From: Siphonodentalium dalli
Taxonomy: Eukaryota; Mollusca; Scaphopoda; Gadilida; Siphonodentaliidae
Assembly: GCA_032622095.1 (NCBI GenBank)
Contig: CP136061.1
Coordinates: 172,925,107-172,989,106 of the forward strand
Direction: 5' to 3'
Length of the DNA: 64,000 nucleotides
Shown here: piece after piece, positions 12,481 through 25,215 of the stretch
Numbering within the stretch: the first letter of the stretch is position 1
How the letters are laid out: every line of letters starts with the position of its first letter
The notes under the pieces: model-generated
The model's database searches: none
Told to the model about the DNA's origin: nothing
Seen by the model: the letters and a program-made list of their open reading frames with translations, nothing else
Made by a program: the position numbers and the translations under genes

Positions 12481-13582
12481 TCAGTTTTGTGACAAAATCA
12501 CGCATAATTATAGATATCTTGAATATATTATACTTTCCTGAATGAACAGAGGCTGCAGAAGTGCCGTGTTATCGAAACCTGAACTCTAGACCACAATTAA
12601 CTCGGTAATAGCGAGTTAACGCGTAAATATCAACATGTTATCACTGAAAATCAAGCCACGTGGTCGTAATTTCTATGTTTTTCGTGGCGTATAATATATG
12701 AAACGCATTCAGAAGACAAACACCGACTATAAAGTATACCCGTGTTATTCTTCTGTAAAATAGCTGAGAAAGTATCCAGATAGGGGTTGATAATTGGAAG
12801 CTGTGGCCTCGTAATCAACACGGGTGCGTGTTACGGTTCTATTTCAAACCAATCACAGCTGTGACGGTTCTGTACATGAGATTTATTCGAACGATTTCTG
12901 CACTTTGGTCCGAAAATCGTCTTTTGTATCTGACATTTTAAACCAGATGATGACTGTAGCTTATGGAGATTAAGTGACATTAATAGTCAGAAATAAAATA
13001 TTGGTAGTCCCGATTAGTATAGTATCATAATCATGCCCGCATATATAAATGACCAATGGTAATAAAAATCTACTCTCAGGAGAATATGAGATGTTATATT
13101 CATTTTATACTTAATCTGGGCATTATTGAAAGATCCACAGCAGGTGTGACAATATTTCAATGCCAGCGCCATCATATTTCCTCCTCTGAAGTCCACCTGA
13201 GGGACATTTATGTACACATGTTTGTCGCCCAGACATGAATATAACTTATGAAATCACGTTCAACTGAATCATTGATAGGTTATGACCTGATTGGGGTGGT
13301 GGGGGGGGGGGACTTGGGGAGGGGGTGCTTAATTGGTGTCTACCCCCAACTTTGGTCAAAATGTTCAACAGTTACAAATTTCTTATCTTATAATAGATTG
13401 GTTTGAAATTTAATACCAACAATATGTTGAAATTGTTCTCTTAGTTTGATTTGACAACAATTTAATAGTGGGGAATTTGTCGTTTTTAGACCAACATTTG
13501 CATACTTTCCTACTCTTTAAACATGTAATCAACCATATTTGACATATACAAATGGACACCGCTTCTTTAGAGTTGATCCATA

Positions 13583-15460
13583 ATAGATGAGCGGTCTTGG
13601 CCCAACGGGGCTTATTTTTCGAGTTTAATTTTTTTCTTTACACACGGAAAAATTATACATCATATGAAAGTAGAAGATGTAGGCTTCATGTTCCGCCCTG
13701 CTGTAAAATGTGAAAGTGGTGCCGTTGCCATGGAAACAGAATGTAAACAATGTAGACACAGTTTGATATTAAACCATTTCCGCAAATGGTAGAAACTAAT
13801 TTAAGCCCATTCTAGGACAGGAACAGACGTTGAAGATCATTTATCGATGATTTGTCCACTATAACTATGTTCCAACGATTCCAGTATTAAATAGGATGCA
13901 CGTATAGGTTATACGGGTCTTTATTGCCATTTTGGGGTGAAAAATGGTGATTTTTGCAAAAAATGCGATAATTTTGGAATTGGAACATTTATTGAATACT
14001 ACATTGGTTACAGTAATAATTTATGCATTAGTATGATGGCATCATACGTGTACTTAAAATTAATTTGGATAAAACTGCCGAAAAGGCCCAATACCAAGAG
14101 AAATACCTGTTACCATGGAAACGATATTTAAAAATACAAAAAAATGCCGTTATTGGAAAGAAATGAAGACCTATAACCCTTGCGACACAATATAACTTTT
14201 TGAAATTTGTTTTTTATGACATGCACTTTTAATCCAGACTTCTGTGTTGGGTAATTGATGCGGTTTATTCAGCTGTTGTCATGGAAACGAACCAAATTTC
14301 GCCAAATATTGATGTTTTTTCCCATAGAGCTGACATTTAAAGCATGTAATTTTATGAAGCAAAGCGTATTATGACAACCCGTTATAGATGTCTCAAAACC
14401 TTTTTCAAAGATTACTATTTCCCAATTATCCCAGTAGTAGCTAGGATGCACATATAGGATATGAAGGTTTTATTGCCATTTTGGGGTAAAAACTGTTAAT
14501 TTTTGCAAAAAATCGATAATTTGGGAATTGAAACATTTATTTGATACTACATTGGTTACAGTAATAATTTATACATATTATGATGGCTTCTTACGTGTGC
14601 TTCAATCTAGTTTTGATAAAACTGCAGAAAAAGCCCAATACCCTGAGAAATACCTATCACCATGGAAACGATATTAAAAAATACACAAAAAAATTCATTA
14701 TTGGAAAGATATGAAGTTCTATAACCATTGCGACACAAATTAACTTTTTGAGTAATGAATAATGACGTTTTCCCCTATAAACTGGACATTTAAATTGTGA
14801 ATTTTATAAAGCAAAACATATTGTAACAACCTGTTATAGGTGTCTCAAAACCTTCAACTCATATATATAACACAATAGGGGATAAGAGCACCCCTAAGAC
14901 GACTTTCCTGCAGGTTTGCCAGACAAATTTACCATTATGTGAACGCACCCTGACATGGTACTCATCAGACTCAGAGTCCACGTGTTTTGATCATTTTTTT
15001 CCCAATTTCTCAGCTGTTTCTGTGGATCTAGACGAAAATTGTCTAAATAGTGATGTGTTTTGCACAATTCTTTTTATTATTGGAAAATGTGTGAAAAATT
15101 ACGGGTATGTTTAAAAACCAACACCACTTATCTGGAAAATGCCATGATAGGATTTTAAAAGATTCGCTGTCTGGGAATTATGAAACTGATTTGAAAGCAA
15201 ATAGCTGATGATTATAAGCTACATCCCTAAATAGTAATTACCTGTACTTACTCAGAATAACAGCATAACAAGTTCCTGGAATATATCACATCCGAACCCC
15301 TTTGGGTCAAATGTAGACCTGCATGATTAAAATGGGTCATGTAGTGTGATAATAGTGAGGATTGCTATGCAAATGCGGTGATATGGTACGCCATAGCTGC
15401 ATTATGTCAAGCTCAGGCAATATATCCGGTTAATATATCAATATATGTGGTTAGTTAGTC
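13583..15460 (+). repeat. Left outer arm of foldback
   Basis: Begins at 'atagatgagcggtcttgg'. It contains two tandem copies (near 13,905-14,200 and 14,455-14,750, period about 550) of a segment with 'ttattgccattttggggt' and 'ccatggaaacgatatt'. It ends in 'tatgtcaagctcaggcaat' next to the minisatellite. A 64-codon ORF here also exists in the right arm, but it has no coding character. Confidence 0.8.
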
Positions 15461-15700
15461 AATATATGCAGCTAATTTGTCAATATATGTGGTTAGTCAA
15501 GTCAATATATGCAGCTACTTTGCAACTATATGCAGCTATGTTTCCAATATATGTGGTTAGTTGGTCAATACTTTGTCCATTAATTTGGTTAGTTAGTCAA
15601 TATATGTAGCAAATTAGTCACTATATTCGGTTAGTTAGTCATTATATGCAGTTTCTTTGTCAATAAATGTGTTAAGTTTGTCAATATATACATCTATTTT
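15415..15700 (+). repeat. Minisatellite, short version (left side of foldback)
   Basis: About 290 bp of 'agtcaatatatg-nggttagtt' units, the same family as the 2.1 kb array on the right. The unequal lengths on the two sides show array expansion or contraction after the arms formed. Confidence 0.75.
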
Positions 15701-15803
15701 GCTAGTCCAAGTCTTCTCGTACTAAAGCCGGCTAAGATATTGGGATGGAGGTGCCGGTCTTTAGTCCGAGATCGCGCGCATAGCCTTCTTATGACACGAG
15801 TTA

Positions 15804-16964
15804 CGCCCAGGATCTGTGGCGGGAATCTGTGGTGTATTTTACTCGATTTACCTAACAAAGCAATACATGATGCTATATACGTAGGAAAGAGTGACATATT
15901 ATGGTCAGAATGGTGTATAATAATCTAACTTTAATGTTAAATTACACATAGAATATTCCGGTTGATTGCCACAAACATCGTTGTTTTTTCTGTTTGTTTA
16001 CTTAACTGAAAGCCGAACTCAGGTTCCGAAGAACTTCGGCATTGTCCGGTGTTTGTTCTGAGTATTCTAGTTTCCGTTTCTATATATAGCGCGGGGTTTT
16101 CCGAACAAAATAGCGAAAACCGATCGCTGCAAAGTCCAGTTTCCAATGTGCTTTGAGAACAATTGCCGCACTAAAAACTTAATGACATAATGGAGGATCA
16201 GAAAGGTAGTTTTGTTGACAATTTTCGCAAGCAACTTGTCAAAATTGGAGCAAATTAGAACTCTTGTGTCTGACTTGCCATGCGTGTGATTTTCATCCAT
16301 GTGCATTTTGACTTTTGTGTTGATAAAATAATCGGAGAACCGAATCACACAGTTTCGAAATATAGTTCTTCCGTTTTAGTGGGACTTTTCAAACTTAAGG
16401 TTAAAAATTTATACAAATTTTGTTTGATTTTTTGTGTGCTTAACAAGAGCAGTATATTGCTCTGTTCGCTTAGTATATATCTTAATTTCGCTGAAGTCCA
16501 CCAAATGTGGGAAATGTAGCACCATATTATTTATTCTAATGGTCGTTGTGTTTACACTGTTTTAAACTTTGAGAGGGTTGTAATTCCCCGTAATTTATTT
16601 AATGTATTACATTTATATCTTCAATGTTTAATTAATCTATTTATTTTTTATTTATTGACACACATAATTACGATTACAATGGAGAATTCATCGTAATTTG
16701 CATTGTCAGTCAAAAATCTACGGAATATTTTCAACGGAAAATGCCGAACACAGTTCGCGAGGTCAACTGAGTTCGCATACTTTTAAAAATTTGTAAACAT
16801 TGCGGTAAATGTCTCTTTTCGCATTAAATTACCGCTTTCAATTCACAACTGATGTGGGTTTCAGATCAAATAGCATGTCTTCTGCGGAAAATATCCGTTT
16901 ATTGTCGCAATTGTGATATTTTATTTCATATAATTGTGGTTTTATTTGAGCGGGTCACTAACGC
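15804..16964. mobile_element. 1.16 kb insertion specific to left arm, TTA-flanked
   Basis: In the right arm 'gacacgac' and 'ggggtcatctc' (minus-strand reading) are joined by TTA. In the left arm the same two segments are separated by this insertion, with TTA at 15,801-15,803 and again at 16,965-16,967. A 3-bp TTA target duplication fits PIF/Harbinger-type insertion, but the ends do not form a convincing terminal inverted repeat. No ORF with recognisable domains. Confidence 0.5.
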
Positions 16965-16967
16965 TTA

Positions 16968-17230
16968 AGGGGTCATCTCAAACTACTATCGGGATCCCGA
17001 TAGATTTCCCGATAGGATACCGATAGTTATCGGGAAATTATCGGGAAATGACGCAACGTTTATCGGGAAATTATCGGGAAATGACGCAACGTTTATCGGG
17101 AAATGACTAAACGTTGATCGGGAAATGTACATAGTCTATCGGGATTCTTTCGGAGTTTAGTTTCTTTTCGGAATAACGTCATCGGGGAAACTATCGGGAA
17201 ACAAGACCGCGTCGGAAATGTTCTGTATCA
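16968..17230 (+). repeat. Left inner arm with ATCGGGAAATGAC repeats
   Basis: Starts AGGGGTCATCTCAAACTAC, then the palindrome CTATCGGGATCCCGATAG, then several copies of 'tatcgggaaatgacgcaacg' or variants. It pairs with 21,950-22,174. Subterminal tandem motifs of this sort are common in foldback and hAT/Harbinger-type MITEs. Confidence 0.75.
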
Positions 17231-17349
17231 TGATTACTCCTACTTTTATCGGGATTTTATGTTTCATAGATCTATTAAGCTTTCTTATTGATTTAATAGC
17301 TTTCTAAAATCATCGGTATAGACCTAATAGTTTTCTACAGTAGGCTATC

Positions 17350-17376
17350 GGGGGGGGGGGGGGGGGGGGGGGGGGG
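17350..17376 (+). repeat. G27 homopolymer
   Basis: An uninterrupted run of 27 G. Shorter runs occur at 18,909-18,927, 19,016-19,030 and as C near 27,131-27,144. Such runs can form G-quadruplexes and are also prone to sequencing length error. Confidence 0.9.
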
Positions 17377-17379
17377 TCA

Positions 17380-20340
17380 AGTCGTAGAGCTACTGTACAG
17401 GGATGATCAGGGGTGGCTACAATATAAATACCCCACACACACACCGGGAAATCTGTAAAATCGGGACCATGCCCAAATATGTATACAGTCGTTCCACACA
17501 TATAGAGATACCACACCTAATCGGCGCTGCTCCCCTACCATAGTTTTGGAGATTTATAAAGTCCAAGCAGTGAATAGTCAATGCAAGAGATTTGTATTTA
17601 TTTGCGACCACATAATTCACAATTAATCGTGTGATTCAGTGTGATTTGGAAATAAATTGGCAGATCTCTGGGCAGTATTCATATGAGATGACGTAAATTT
17701 ATTCTATATTTAGCGCTATTCCAGGAATTGGGGTCACAACCAAATATGTATAGTCATGATAGTAGGCCTTAATGCAAGCGGCTACTTTCACATTCTAAAA
17801 ATAGAACAGATCCATCAATTGATTAAATTCTAAGATTTATTTCGGCGTTGCGGCTACTATCTTCAAAGCTTAATTGTGTTTGTAATATGTTTAAATACAT
17901 CCGACTTTTAAATATGGAGGAAATACATATATTATGGCAAATGTAAAAGATTTGTATTTAATCGCCGACGACACAATTAATGCATGCACAATCGAGTGCA
18001 GTCTTAACACGATTAAGATTAAGTCTATTTTTAGCCCGATTCCCGGAATTGGGGTCATCAATATTTACGTTTCTGGGAACAACACACGTGGCATTGCAGA
18101 GTAATGTGAACAGATTTATAAAACAATTTCAAACATGGGACAACTCAAGCTTAATAAAATATCGGGCCTGTGTACACGTAGACCTATATTCCGAATATAC
18201 ATAGCCTAGGCGAAATTTATATTGGAATATGTGCGATGTCCATGCAGCATTTGATGTGCTTTATAACGCAATCATGGCAATTGCATTTTTGTTTACCGGC
18301 ACATGCATGGAAACAACAAATCTCGCCAGTAGACAGCCGTAGAAAGAAAAATATATATCCACAGTGGGTTTAAAGGTACTCAACCCGATAAAACTCCTCT
18401 CAATTACTATTTCAATGGCTTCGGGGGTCAAAAATATTTGATTCGAGTCGAGGAAGTCACCCATCAAAGCTCACATTTGTTAGATATCGATTTTAGAAAT
18501 CTATTATTTTTCATTATCGGGAATACTAACTGGCCCAGAACTCCGTCAAAATTGCGTTAAAATTACCACTTGATTTTAGAGTTATCCATCCTTGTCTGTT
18601 TGAATAGATTTGGAGAACACATCCAGAGCAGATTACGGCAGTTAGTAGTACTGATCTCGAGTTTATAACAAATTTCAAAAATCAATATCTAATAACTCTG
18701 AGCTTTGTTTGATGGGTTCCTCGACTCGAATCAAATATTTTTTACCCCCAAAGCCAAAGAAATAGTAATATAGGACCCTCCGATCGGATTGTTGTTGTTG
18801 GAATCTGTTGAGATGGGGACCCTCTTTACGGGTTGAGTACCTTTAACTTTAGCCTAAGCAGGAAATTTTGCTGTTATGCCTACATTCTGCATGGTCATGC
18901 AGTTTCGAGGGGGGGGGGGGGGGGGGGTAGATCGATCATGCACGCCATGAATATCTACTCGGTTCTCTACCCTTTAGTCAAGAGTAGGCTATAGAAATTC
19001 GAAACATGACATATTGGGGGGGGGGGGGGTTGTCCTGATGTACATGTAAAGTTTTAGCAACATTTAGCAGTAATATTCCATACTTTTTCATGAATCGTAA
19101 TATGGTAAATAAAGAGCGTGTGAAAATATGAATGGAAAATTCCATGCAAATCTGCAGTGCAAAGGTTATAAATACGCGAAGTAATCATAACATTTAACTG
19201 GCAATTAAATGTGTGCATGGGCTGCTTTTCATATTCTACATTAATTTCGTTTTCTGTAATTACTACTAATTATAATGCTGCATTGATTATTTCGATAAGT
19301 TGAACATAGCCTAATTATGTTGACAGTGTCGAATTTCACGATTGCATCATCAAGGTCAAGGTAACACGATGCGATTTATTTGTAGTAGCTAGGCCTGCTC
19401 CTATATTTCGTCATTTTTTTCTTTCAAAAAGATGTCTTGCTAACTTTTATTTAGTTTACTTTCGATATTAACCCTTTACCCAACAGTAATATTACCTCCA
19501 GCCAACAGAACTTTCAGGTGACGTCAAAGTTTTTGGGGAAAAACATGTATTATTACTAAATGTTATGTGGCTCCTGATTTATGAAATTATGTTCATCTGT
19601 ATGGATGGGCCCCGGGACTGGGAGTAAACAAAAATTCAGAGTTGTGAATCCCCCTCCCCAAGCATGATAGTATGGTGAATATTTAGTAGGTTTTATATTT
19701 ATATTTTATAACAATAAATGTAATAAACAAACGAAAGGTAAGTTTTGTTTTATCAACAGATCAATGTGACTTTCAGTTTCAATTTCTCTGTCGGAAAACC
19801 ATATCACGAAATTGGGTGATTTATTAATGTTTTAAGCCATGGCTACGTGGTGAAATGAAACATAAAATAAATCATCAAGTGGTCTATCAACTCTTGGATA
19901 GTTACGTGTAAATTCAGTTACAATTGACTGCATTATTAGTACAAACTAGTCAACATTGTGCCATCGATTACAACGCACGTGTTTTTTTGTTTACTTCAAT
20001 TTACAACGCACCGGTTTTTGACCTTGACATTGCAGTCAATACATTCGCACCGCACATATCTTGTGCAATTAATAAATTAAACAATTCTTTCGTGCCTACA
20101 TTGTATCTTACGATCGAGAAAGTGCTTTCTCTTAGTGAAATTTTTAGCAATCATATTCAATATAAAATGACAAGACAGTTCCGATAAGTAATTCGTGGTA
20201 ATGCAGCACTATTCGGAATTGATTTGCGCACTTTCAATTTAAAAATAGCCGCGTTTGTCTCGTGAACTCTTGTGTTCAAATAAAAGTAACTAATGTTATA
20301 TAATGTCATTTCTTTGATTTTTCACATCATGATATGGCCA
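17380..20340. other. Foldback interior without recognised gene
   Basis: AT-rich spacer between the inner arms. Contains G runs and, near 19,470, a lone piggyBac-type terminus 'ttaaccctttacccaaca' without its partner. 'ttaagtaaatcaaatattt/gattcgagtcgagg' text near 18,430-18,480 recurs inverted near 18,700-18,750, so a small local inverted repeat is present. No convincing ORF. Confidence 0.5.
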
Positions 20341-21315
20341 ATTTACTTGAGTATTTGGCAGTGTTAATGCGCGGAGAATAATAATTTTATTAATCAAACG
20401 AGAGAACAAAACGGCCGATCGATGCACATTTGTGCTATACAGTATTTTATTATTGTTGCGCTGACGTCGGCAAGGTTCCGATGTGTATTCATCGTCATCA
20501 GCTGATCAATAAGTTCAATGGAAACACTCGATAAATGGTCAATTGATACTAACACTAAATCTAAGATATATTATGTTTGAATTTGCAATGAATGTCATTT
20601 ATTTATTACCGAATGACTAATAGTTACAGCCATGATAGATGACAGTCCCCATTGTGCGCCCCACATTCCAACACGTGGTGTTCGCAGGTACAAATTTCTG
20701 CGCTCGTTATCAGTGGGCGTTTCTTGATCTTTTTTGGCGGGAGTGTTTTTTAAATAAACCATTTGGATTGAATCGTGTGTCCATTCCTTTGTATTTTTAG
20801 ATTACATTGTGGAGAATATACTCAAGATTATGTAATTGTCAATGCGTGCAGAATAATAATGTTATTAATCAAACGAGAGAACAAAACGGCCGATGCACAT
20901 TAAATTTGTGCTACAGTATTTTATCATTGCTGCTATGACGTCGACAAGGTTCCTAGATTTTTTCATCGTCATCAGCTGATCAATAAGTTCAATGACAACA
21001 TTCGATAAATGGTCAATTGATACTAATACTAAATCTAAGATATATTATGTTTGAATTTGCAATGAATGTCATTTATGAATTACCGAATGGGTAATAGATA
21101 TAGCCATGATAAATGAGTCCCCATTGTGCGCCCCAATTTCCAACAACACGTGTTTACTGTTGGTACATATTTTTTGCGCACGTCATCAGTGGGGGTTTCT
21201 TAGCGGGAGTGTTTTTTAAATAAACAATTTTGATTGAATCATGTGTCCATTCCTTTGTATTTTTCGATTATAGTGTGGAGAATATACTCAAGATTATGTA
21301 TTTGTCAATGCGCTT
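20340..21315 (+). repeat. Tandem duplication, period about 470 bp
   Basis: 'aatcaaacgagagaacaaaacggccgat' class text (shortened: 'aaacgagagaacaaaacgg') occurs near 20,395 and 20,870, with 'catcgtcatcagctgatcaa' following in each. The landmark 'aatgcg' recurs at about 20,365, 20,841 and 21,307, marking two full units and the start of a third. Confidence 0.85.
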
Positions 21316-21949
21316 TCACAACATAATTTATTTGGGTACTAATCCAGGCAATCCCCGTGCCCACAATATTGGGCTGAATTGGCGTGATGTTGGGACGTGT
21401 AACTGAAGAGAAAATCGAAAATGTTGTCGAACTTTTCGATCAAAACTTTATTGAATTCTCAAAATTGCTCACTCAGTGTATTAAAATAAAATATTATTCG
21501 ATCTTGTGATGAATGAGGGAAAAAATCAAATCAAATGACAGTTTTATTTGAGAACATTTCTAGGGCCAAAAGAGTTTTATCAAATATATATTTCAATTTT
21601 TTATCACGTTCACTTTGGAACAGTCTATTGCTAGTGTTGAAGGGATACTACCTGTATGAAACCATTTCTTTTTACGTTTCCTTCAGAGCGTTTCTAGGAG
21701 ATATGTGCTGTATGAATAATATGCAAAAAGAATTCAATGGACAATTTAATAACTTGGAATCAAAACATGAAACGTGTAGAGTTTTAATTCTTTTAACCAA
21801 GCTTCCACCCCAATAAAAATATGCTTACGAAGGAGGCTGTGGACGAATCCAAAAGTAATGACAACAAATAGAACCGGAAACATAAACAAACATGCTCGAT
21901 TCGTCGATTATCAAAACAGACATAGGCCTAATTGTTCTTGACTTGGAAT
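21316..21949. other. Spacer without recognised gene
   Basis: AT-rich. The longest ORF, of 93 codons at 21,535-21,816, has no recognisable motif and unremarkable composition, so I do not call it a gene. Confidence 0.5.
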
Positions 21950-22174
21950 AAATGGGTAAATTATCGGAGAGTTGGTAATACGCTACGTTACTTTCGGAAA
22001 GTTTTCGGGAAATCAGCGCGTTATCGGAATATTTAGATGCGGTATCGGAATATTTTCGGGAAATGGTGACCGCTCTATCGGAATCTATCGGGAAATTTAG
22101 AAGATAGTTTTGAGTTATCGGAATCCTATCGGGATATCTATCGGGATCCCGATAGTAGTTTTGAGATGACCCCT
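21950..22174 (-). repeat. Right inner arm with ATCGGGAAATGAC repeats
   Basis: Reverse-orientation counterpart of 16,968-17,230, ending CTATCGGGATCCCGATAG then TAGTTTTGAGATGACCCCT. The repeat unit here is more diverged ('tttcggaa', 'tatcggaa'). Confidence 0.7.
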
Positions 22175-22264
22175 AAGTCGTGTCATAGGAATGCATGGGC
22201 CTGGAACTCGGACTAAAGACCGGCACCTCCATCCCAATATCTTAGCCGGCTTTAGTACGAGAAG

Positions 22265-25215
22265 ACTTGGACTACTATTTTGCCAAAATGTGCAATTGCA
22301 TTGACAATATATCCAGCTACTTTATCAATATATATATATATGATTAGTTATACACCCCGCAACGAAGTTAGGGGGGGGGTATACTGGAGTCAGCTTGTCC
22401 GTCCGTCCGTCGTCCGTCCGTCCGTCGACACAAATTTGTCCGGAGTTTTTCTCAGTCGTTTTTTCATCAATTTCCGTGAAACTTGGCACATACATCAACC
22501 ACCATGGGAACCTGTGCACCTGCGATTATGACGTCTGTCGGACTTTTTTTGCTGGAGTTATCCCCCCTTTTTCGACTTAGAAAATTTTCGCAACATGTAT
22601 ACTTTTGTCCGAGCTTTTATTCCTACATTTTTCGGTCAATTTTTTAAAAACGTGGCACAGATATTTAGTACCATGGGAACTTGTGCACCTGCGATTATGA
22701 CGTCTGTCCGACATTTTTTGGTGGAGTTATCCCCCTTTTTCAACTTGAAACTTTTTTTGCAACATGCATAATTTTGTCCGAGCTTTTATTCCTACATTTT
22801 TCGATCAATGTTTTTTAATCTTGGCACTGATATTTAGTACCATGGGAACCTGTGCACCTGCGATTATGACGTATGTCCGACATATTTTGTGTGGAGTTAT
22901 TCCCATTTTTCGACTTAAAATTTTGTTCGCAACATACATAATTTTGTCCAAGCTTTTATTCCTACATTTTTTGGTCAATAGGTTTAAGATTAGGGTTATG
23001 GTTGTACACCTGCAATGGGAACTGTTATTTTATTATTTTAACTAAATGTTTACTGACATGTGAAACATCTTAGTATTTTAAAAACAGGGGGGTATCCGTA
23101 GTCCCATTGGGACAGTCACACCTCTAGTTAGTCATTGTTTGCAGCTGCTTAGTCAATATATGTGGTTAGTTAGTCATTATATGCAAATACTTAGTCAATA
23201 CATGCAGTTAGTTAGTCATTATATGCAGCTACTTAGTCAATATATATGGTCAGTTAGTCATTATATGCAACTACGTAGTCAATATATGTGGTCAGTTAGT
23301 CATTATATGCAGCTACTTAGTCAATATATGCAGATAGTTAGTCATTACATGTAACTACTTAGTCAATATATGCGGTCAGTTAGTCATTATATGTAACCAC
23401 TTAGTCAATATATGCAGTTAGTTAGTCATTATATGCAGCTACTTAGTCAATATATGGTCAGTTAGTCATTATATGCAGCTAATTAGTCAATATATGCGAT
23501 CAGTTAGTCATTATATGCAGCTACTTAGTCAATATATGCGGTTAGTTAGTAATTATATGCATCTACATTGTCAATATATGCGGTAATTAGTCATTATATG
23601 CAGCTACTTAGTCAATATATGCGGTCAGTTAGTCATTATATGCAGCTACTTAGTCAATATATGCGATCAGTTAGTCATTATATGCAGCTACTTAGTCAAT
23701 ATATGCGGTTCGTTAGTCATTACATGTAACTACTTAGTCAATATATGCGGTCAGTTAGTCATTATATGTAACCACTTAGTCAATATATGCGGTTTGTTAG
23801 TCATTATATGCAGCTACTTAGTCAATATATATGGTCAGTTAGTCATTATATGCAGCTAATTAGTCAATATATGCGATAAGTTAGTCATTATATGCAGCTA
23901 CTTAGTCAATATTTGTGGTCAGTTAGTCATTATATGCCGATACTTGGTCAATATGTGCGGTTAGTTAGTCATTATATGCAGCTACTTGGTCAATATATGT
24001 GGATAGTTAGTCACTATATGCAGCTACTTAGTCAATATAAGTAGTTAGTTAGTCATTATGTGTAGATACTTAGTCAACATTTGTGGTTAGTTAGTCATTA
24101 TATGCAGTACTCAGTCAATATAAGCAGTTTAGTTAGTCATTATATGCAGTTACTTAGTCAATATAAGCAGTTAGTTAGTCATTATATGCAGCTACTTAGT
24201 CAATATATGCGGTTAGTTAGTCATTATATGCAGTTCCTTTGTCAATATATGTGTTAGTCAGTCATTATATGCAACTACTTAGTCAATATATGTGATCAGT
24301 TAGTCATTATATTTTGCTACTTAGTCAATATATGCGGTTGGATAGTCATTATATGCAGCTACTTTGTCAATACATGCAGTTAGTTAGTCATTATATGCAG
24401 CTACTTTGTCAATAAATGCGGTCAGTTTGTCATTATTTGCAGCTACTTAGACAAATAGATGCATATATTGACTAACTAACCGCATGTATTGACTAAGTAT
24501 CTACACATAATGACTAACTAACCACACCTATTGACTAAGTAGCTGCATATAATGACCAACTAACAATATATATTGATAAATTAGCTGCATATATTGTCAA
24601 TGCAATTGCACATTCTGACAAAGTAGATGTATATATTGACTAACTGACCACATTTATTGACAAAGAAACTGCATATAATGACTAACTAGCCACATATATT
24701 GACTAATTATCTACACATAATGACTAACTAACCACATTTATTGACTAAGTAGCTGCATATAATGACTAATTAACTGCATGTATTGACTAAGTAGCTGCAA
24801 ATAATGACTAACTAACTGCATATATTGACTAAGTAGTTGCATATAATGACTAACTGACCACATATATTGACCAAGTAGCTGCATATAATGACTAACTGAC
24901 ACATATATTGACTAAGTAACTGCATATAATGACTAACTAACCACATATATTGACTATTAAACTAACCGCATATATTGACTAATTTGCTACATATATTGAC
25001 TAACTAACCAAATTAATGGCCAAAGTATTGACCAACTAACCACATATATTGGAAACATAGCTGCATATATTTGCAAAGTAGCTGCATATATTGACTTGAC
25101 TAACCACATATATTGACAAATTATCTGCAAAAATTGACTAACTAACCTCCAATATTGACAAAAGTAGCCAAATATAATTGCAAAGATATATTCTATTGAC
25201 TAACTAACCACATAT
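22265..25215. repeat. 42-bp minisatellite with internal inversion
   Basis: The consensus unit of 42 bp reads 'gcagctacttagtcaata' then 'tatgcggttagttagtcatt'. The array runs in one orientation from 23,128 to about 24,450, then flips to the reverse complement from about 24,455 to 25,215. Because 42 is divisible by three, a 14-residue repeating ORF appears by chance. The Helitron-like insertion splits the first units. Confidence 0.9.
22348..23127 (+). mobile_element. Helitron-like insertion inside the minisatellite (780 bp)
   Basis: It interrupts the minisatellite so that removing it restores 'gattag'+'ttagtcattg'. It starts TTATACACCCCGCAACG and ends in a hairpin GTCCC-att-GGGAC (23,101-23,113), ten bases, then CTAG before T, the Helitron 3' signature. 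The 5' end lacks the usual TC, so a Helentron-type variant is possible. Inside are about three copies of a repeat with 'accatgggaacctgtgcacc' and 'gcgattatgacgt'. Confidence 0.55.

Noticed and set aside
13937-14131. 64-codon frame also present at 26,525-26,719
   Set aside because: It is conserved between the arms only because the arms are duplicates. Its tandem partner within the same arm has lost the frame.
16968-22174. A separate TIR transposon bounded by the inner arms
   Set aside because: The ends (AGGGGTCATCTC) look like a terminus, but the flanks do not form a target duplication and the inverted homology continues outside, so I kept it as part of the foldback.
23139-23354. Open frame with a 14-residue repeat (MQLLSQYM... 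type)
   Set aside because: It follows from a 42-bp minisatellite whose unit length is divisible by three. There is no start context and the array continues with stops in other units.
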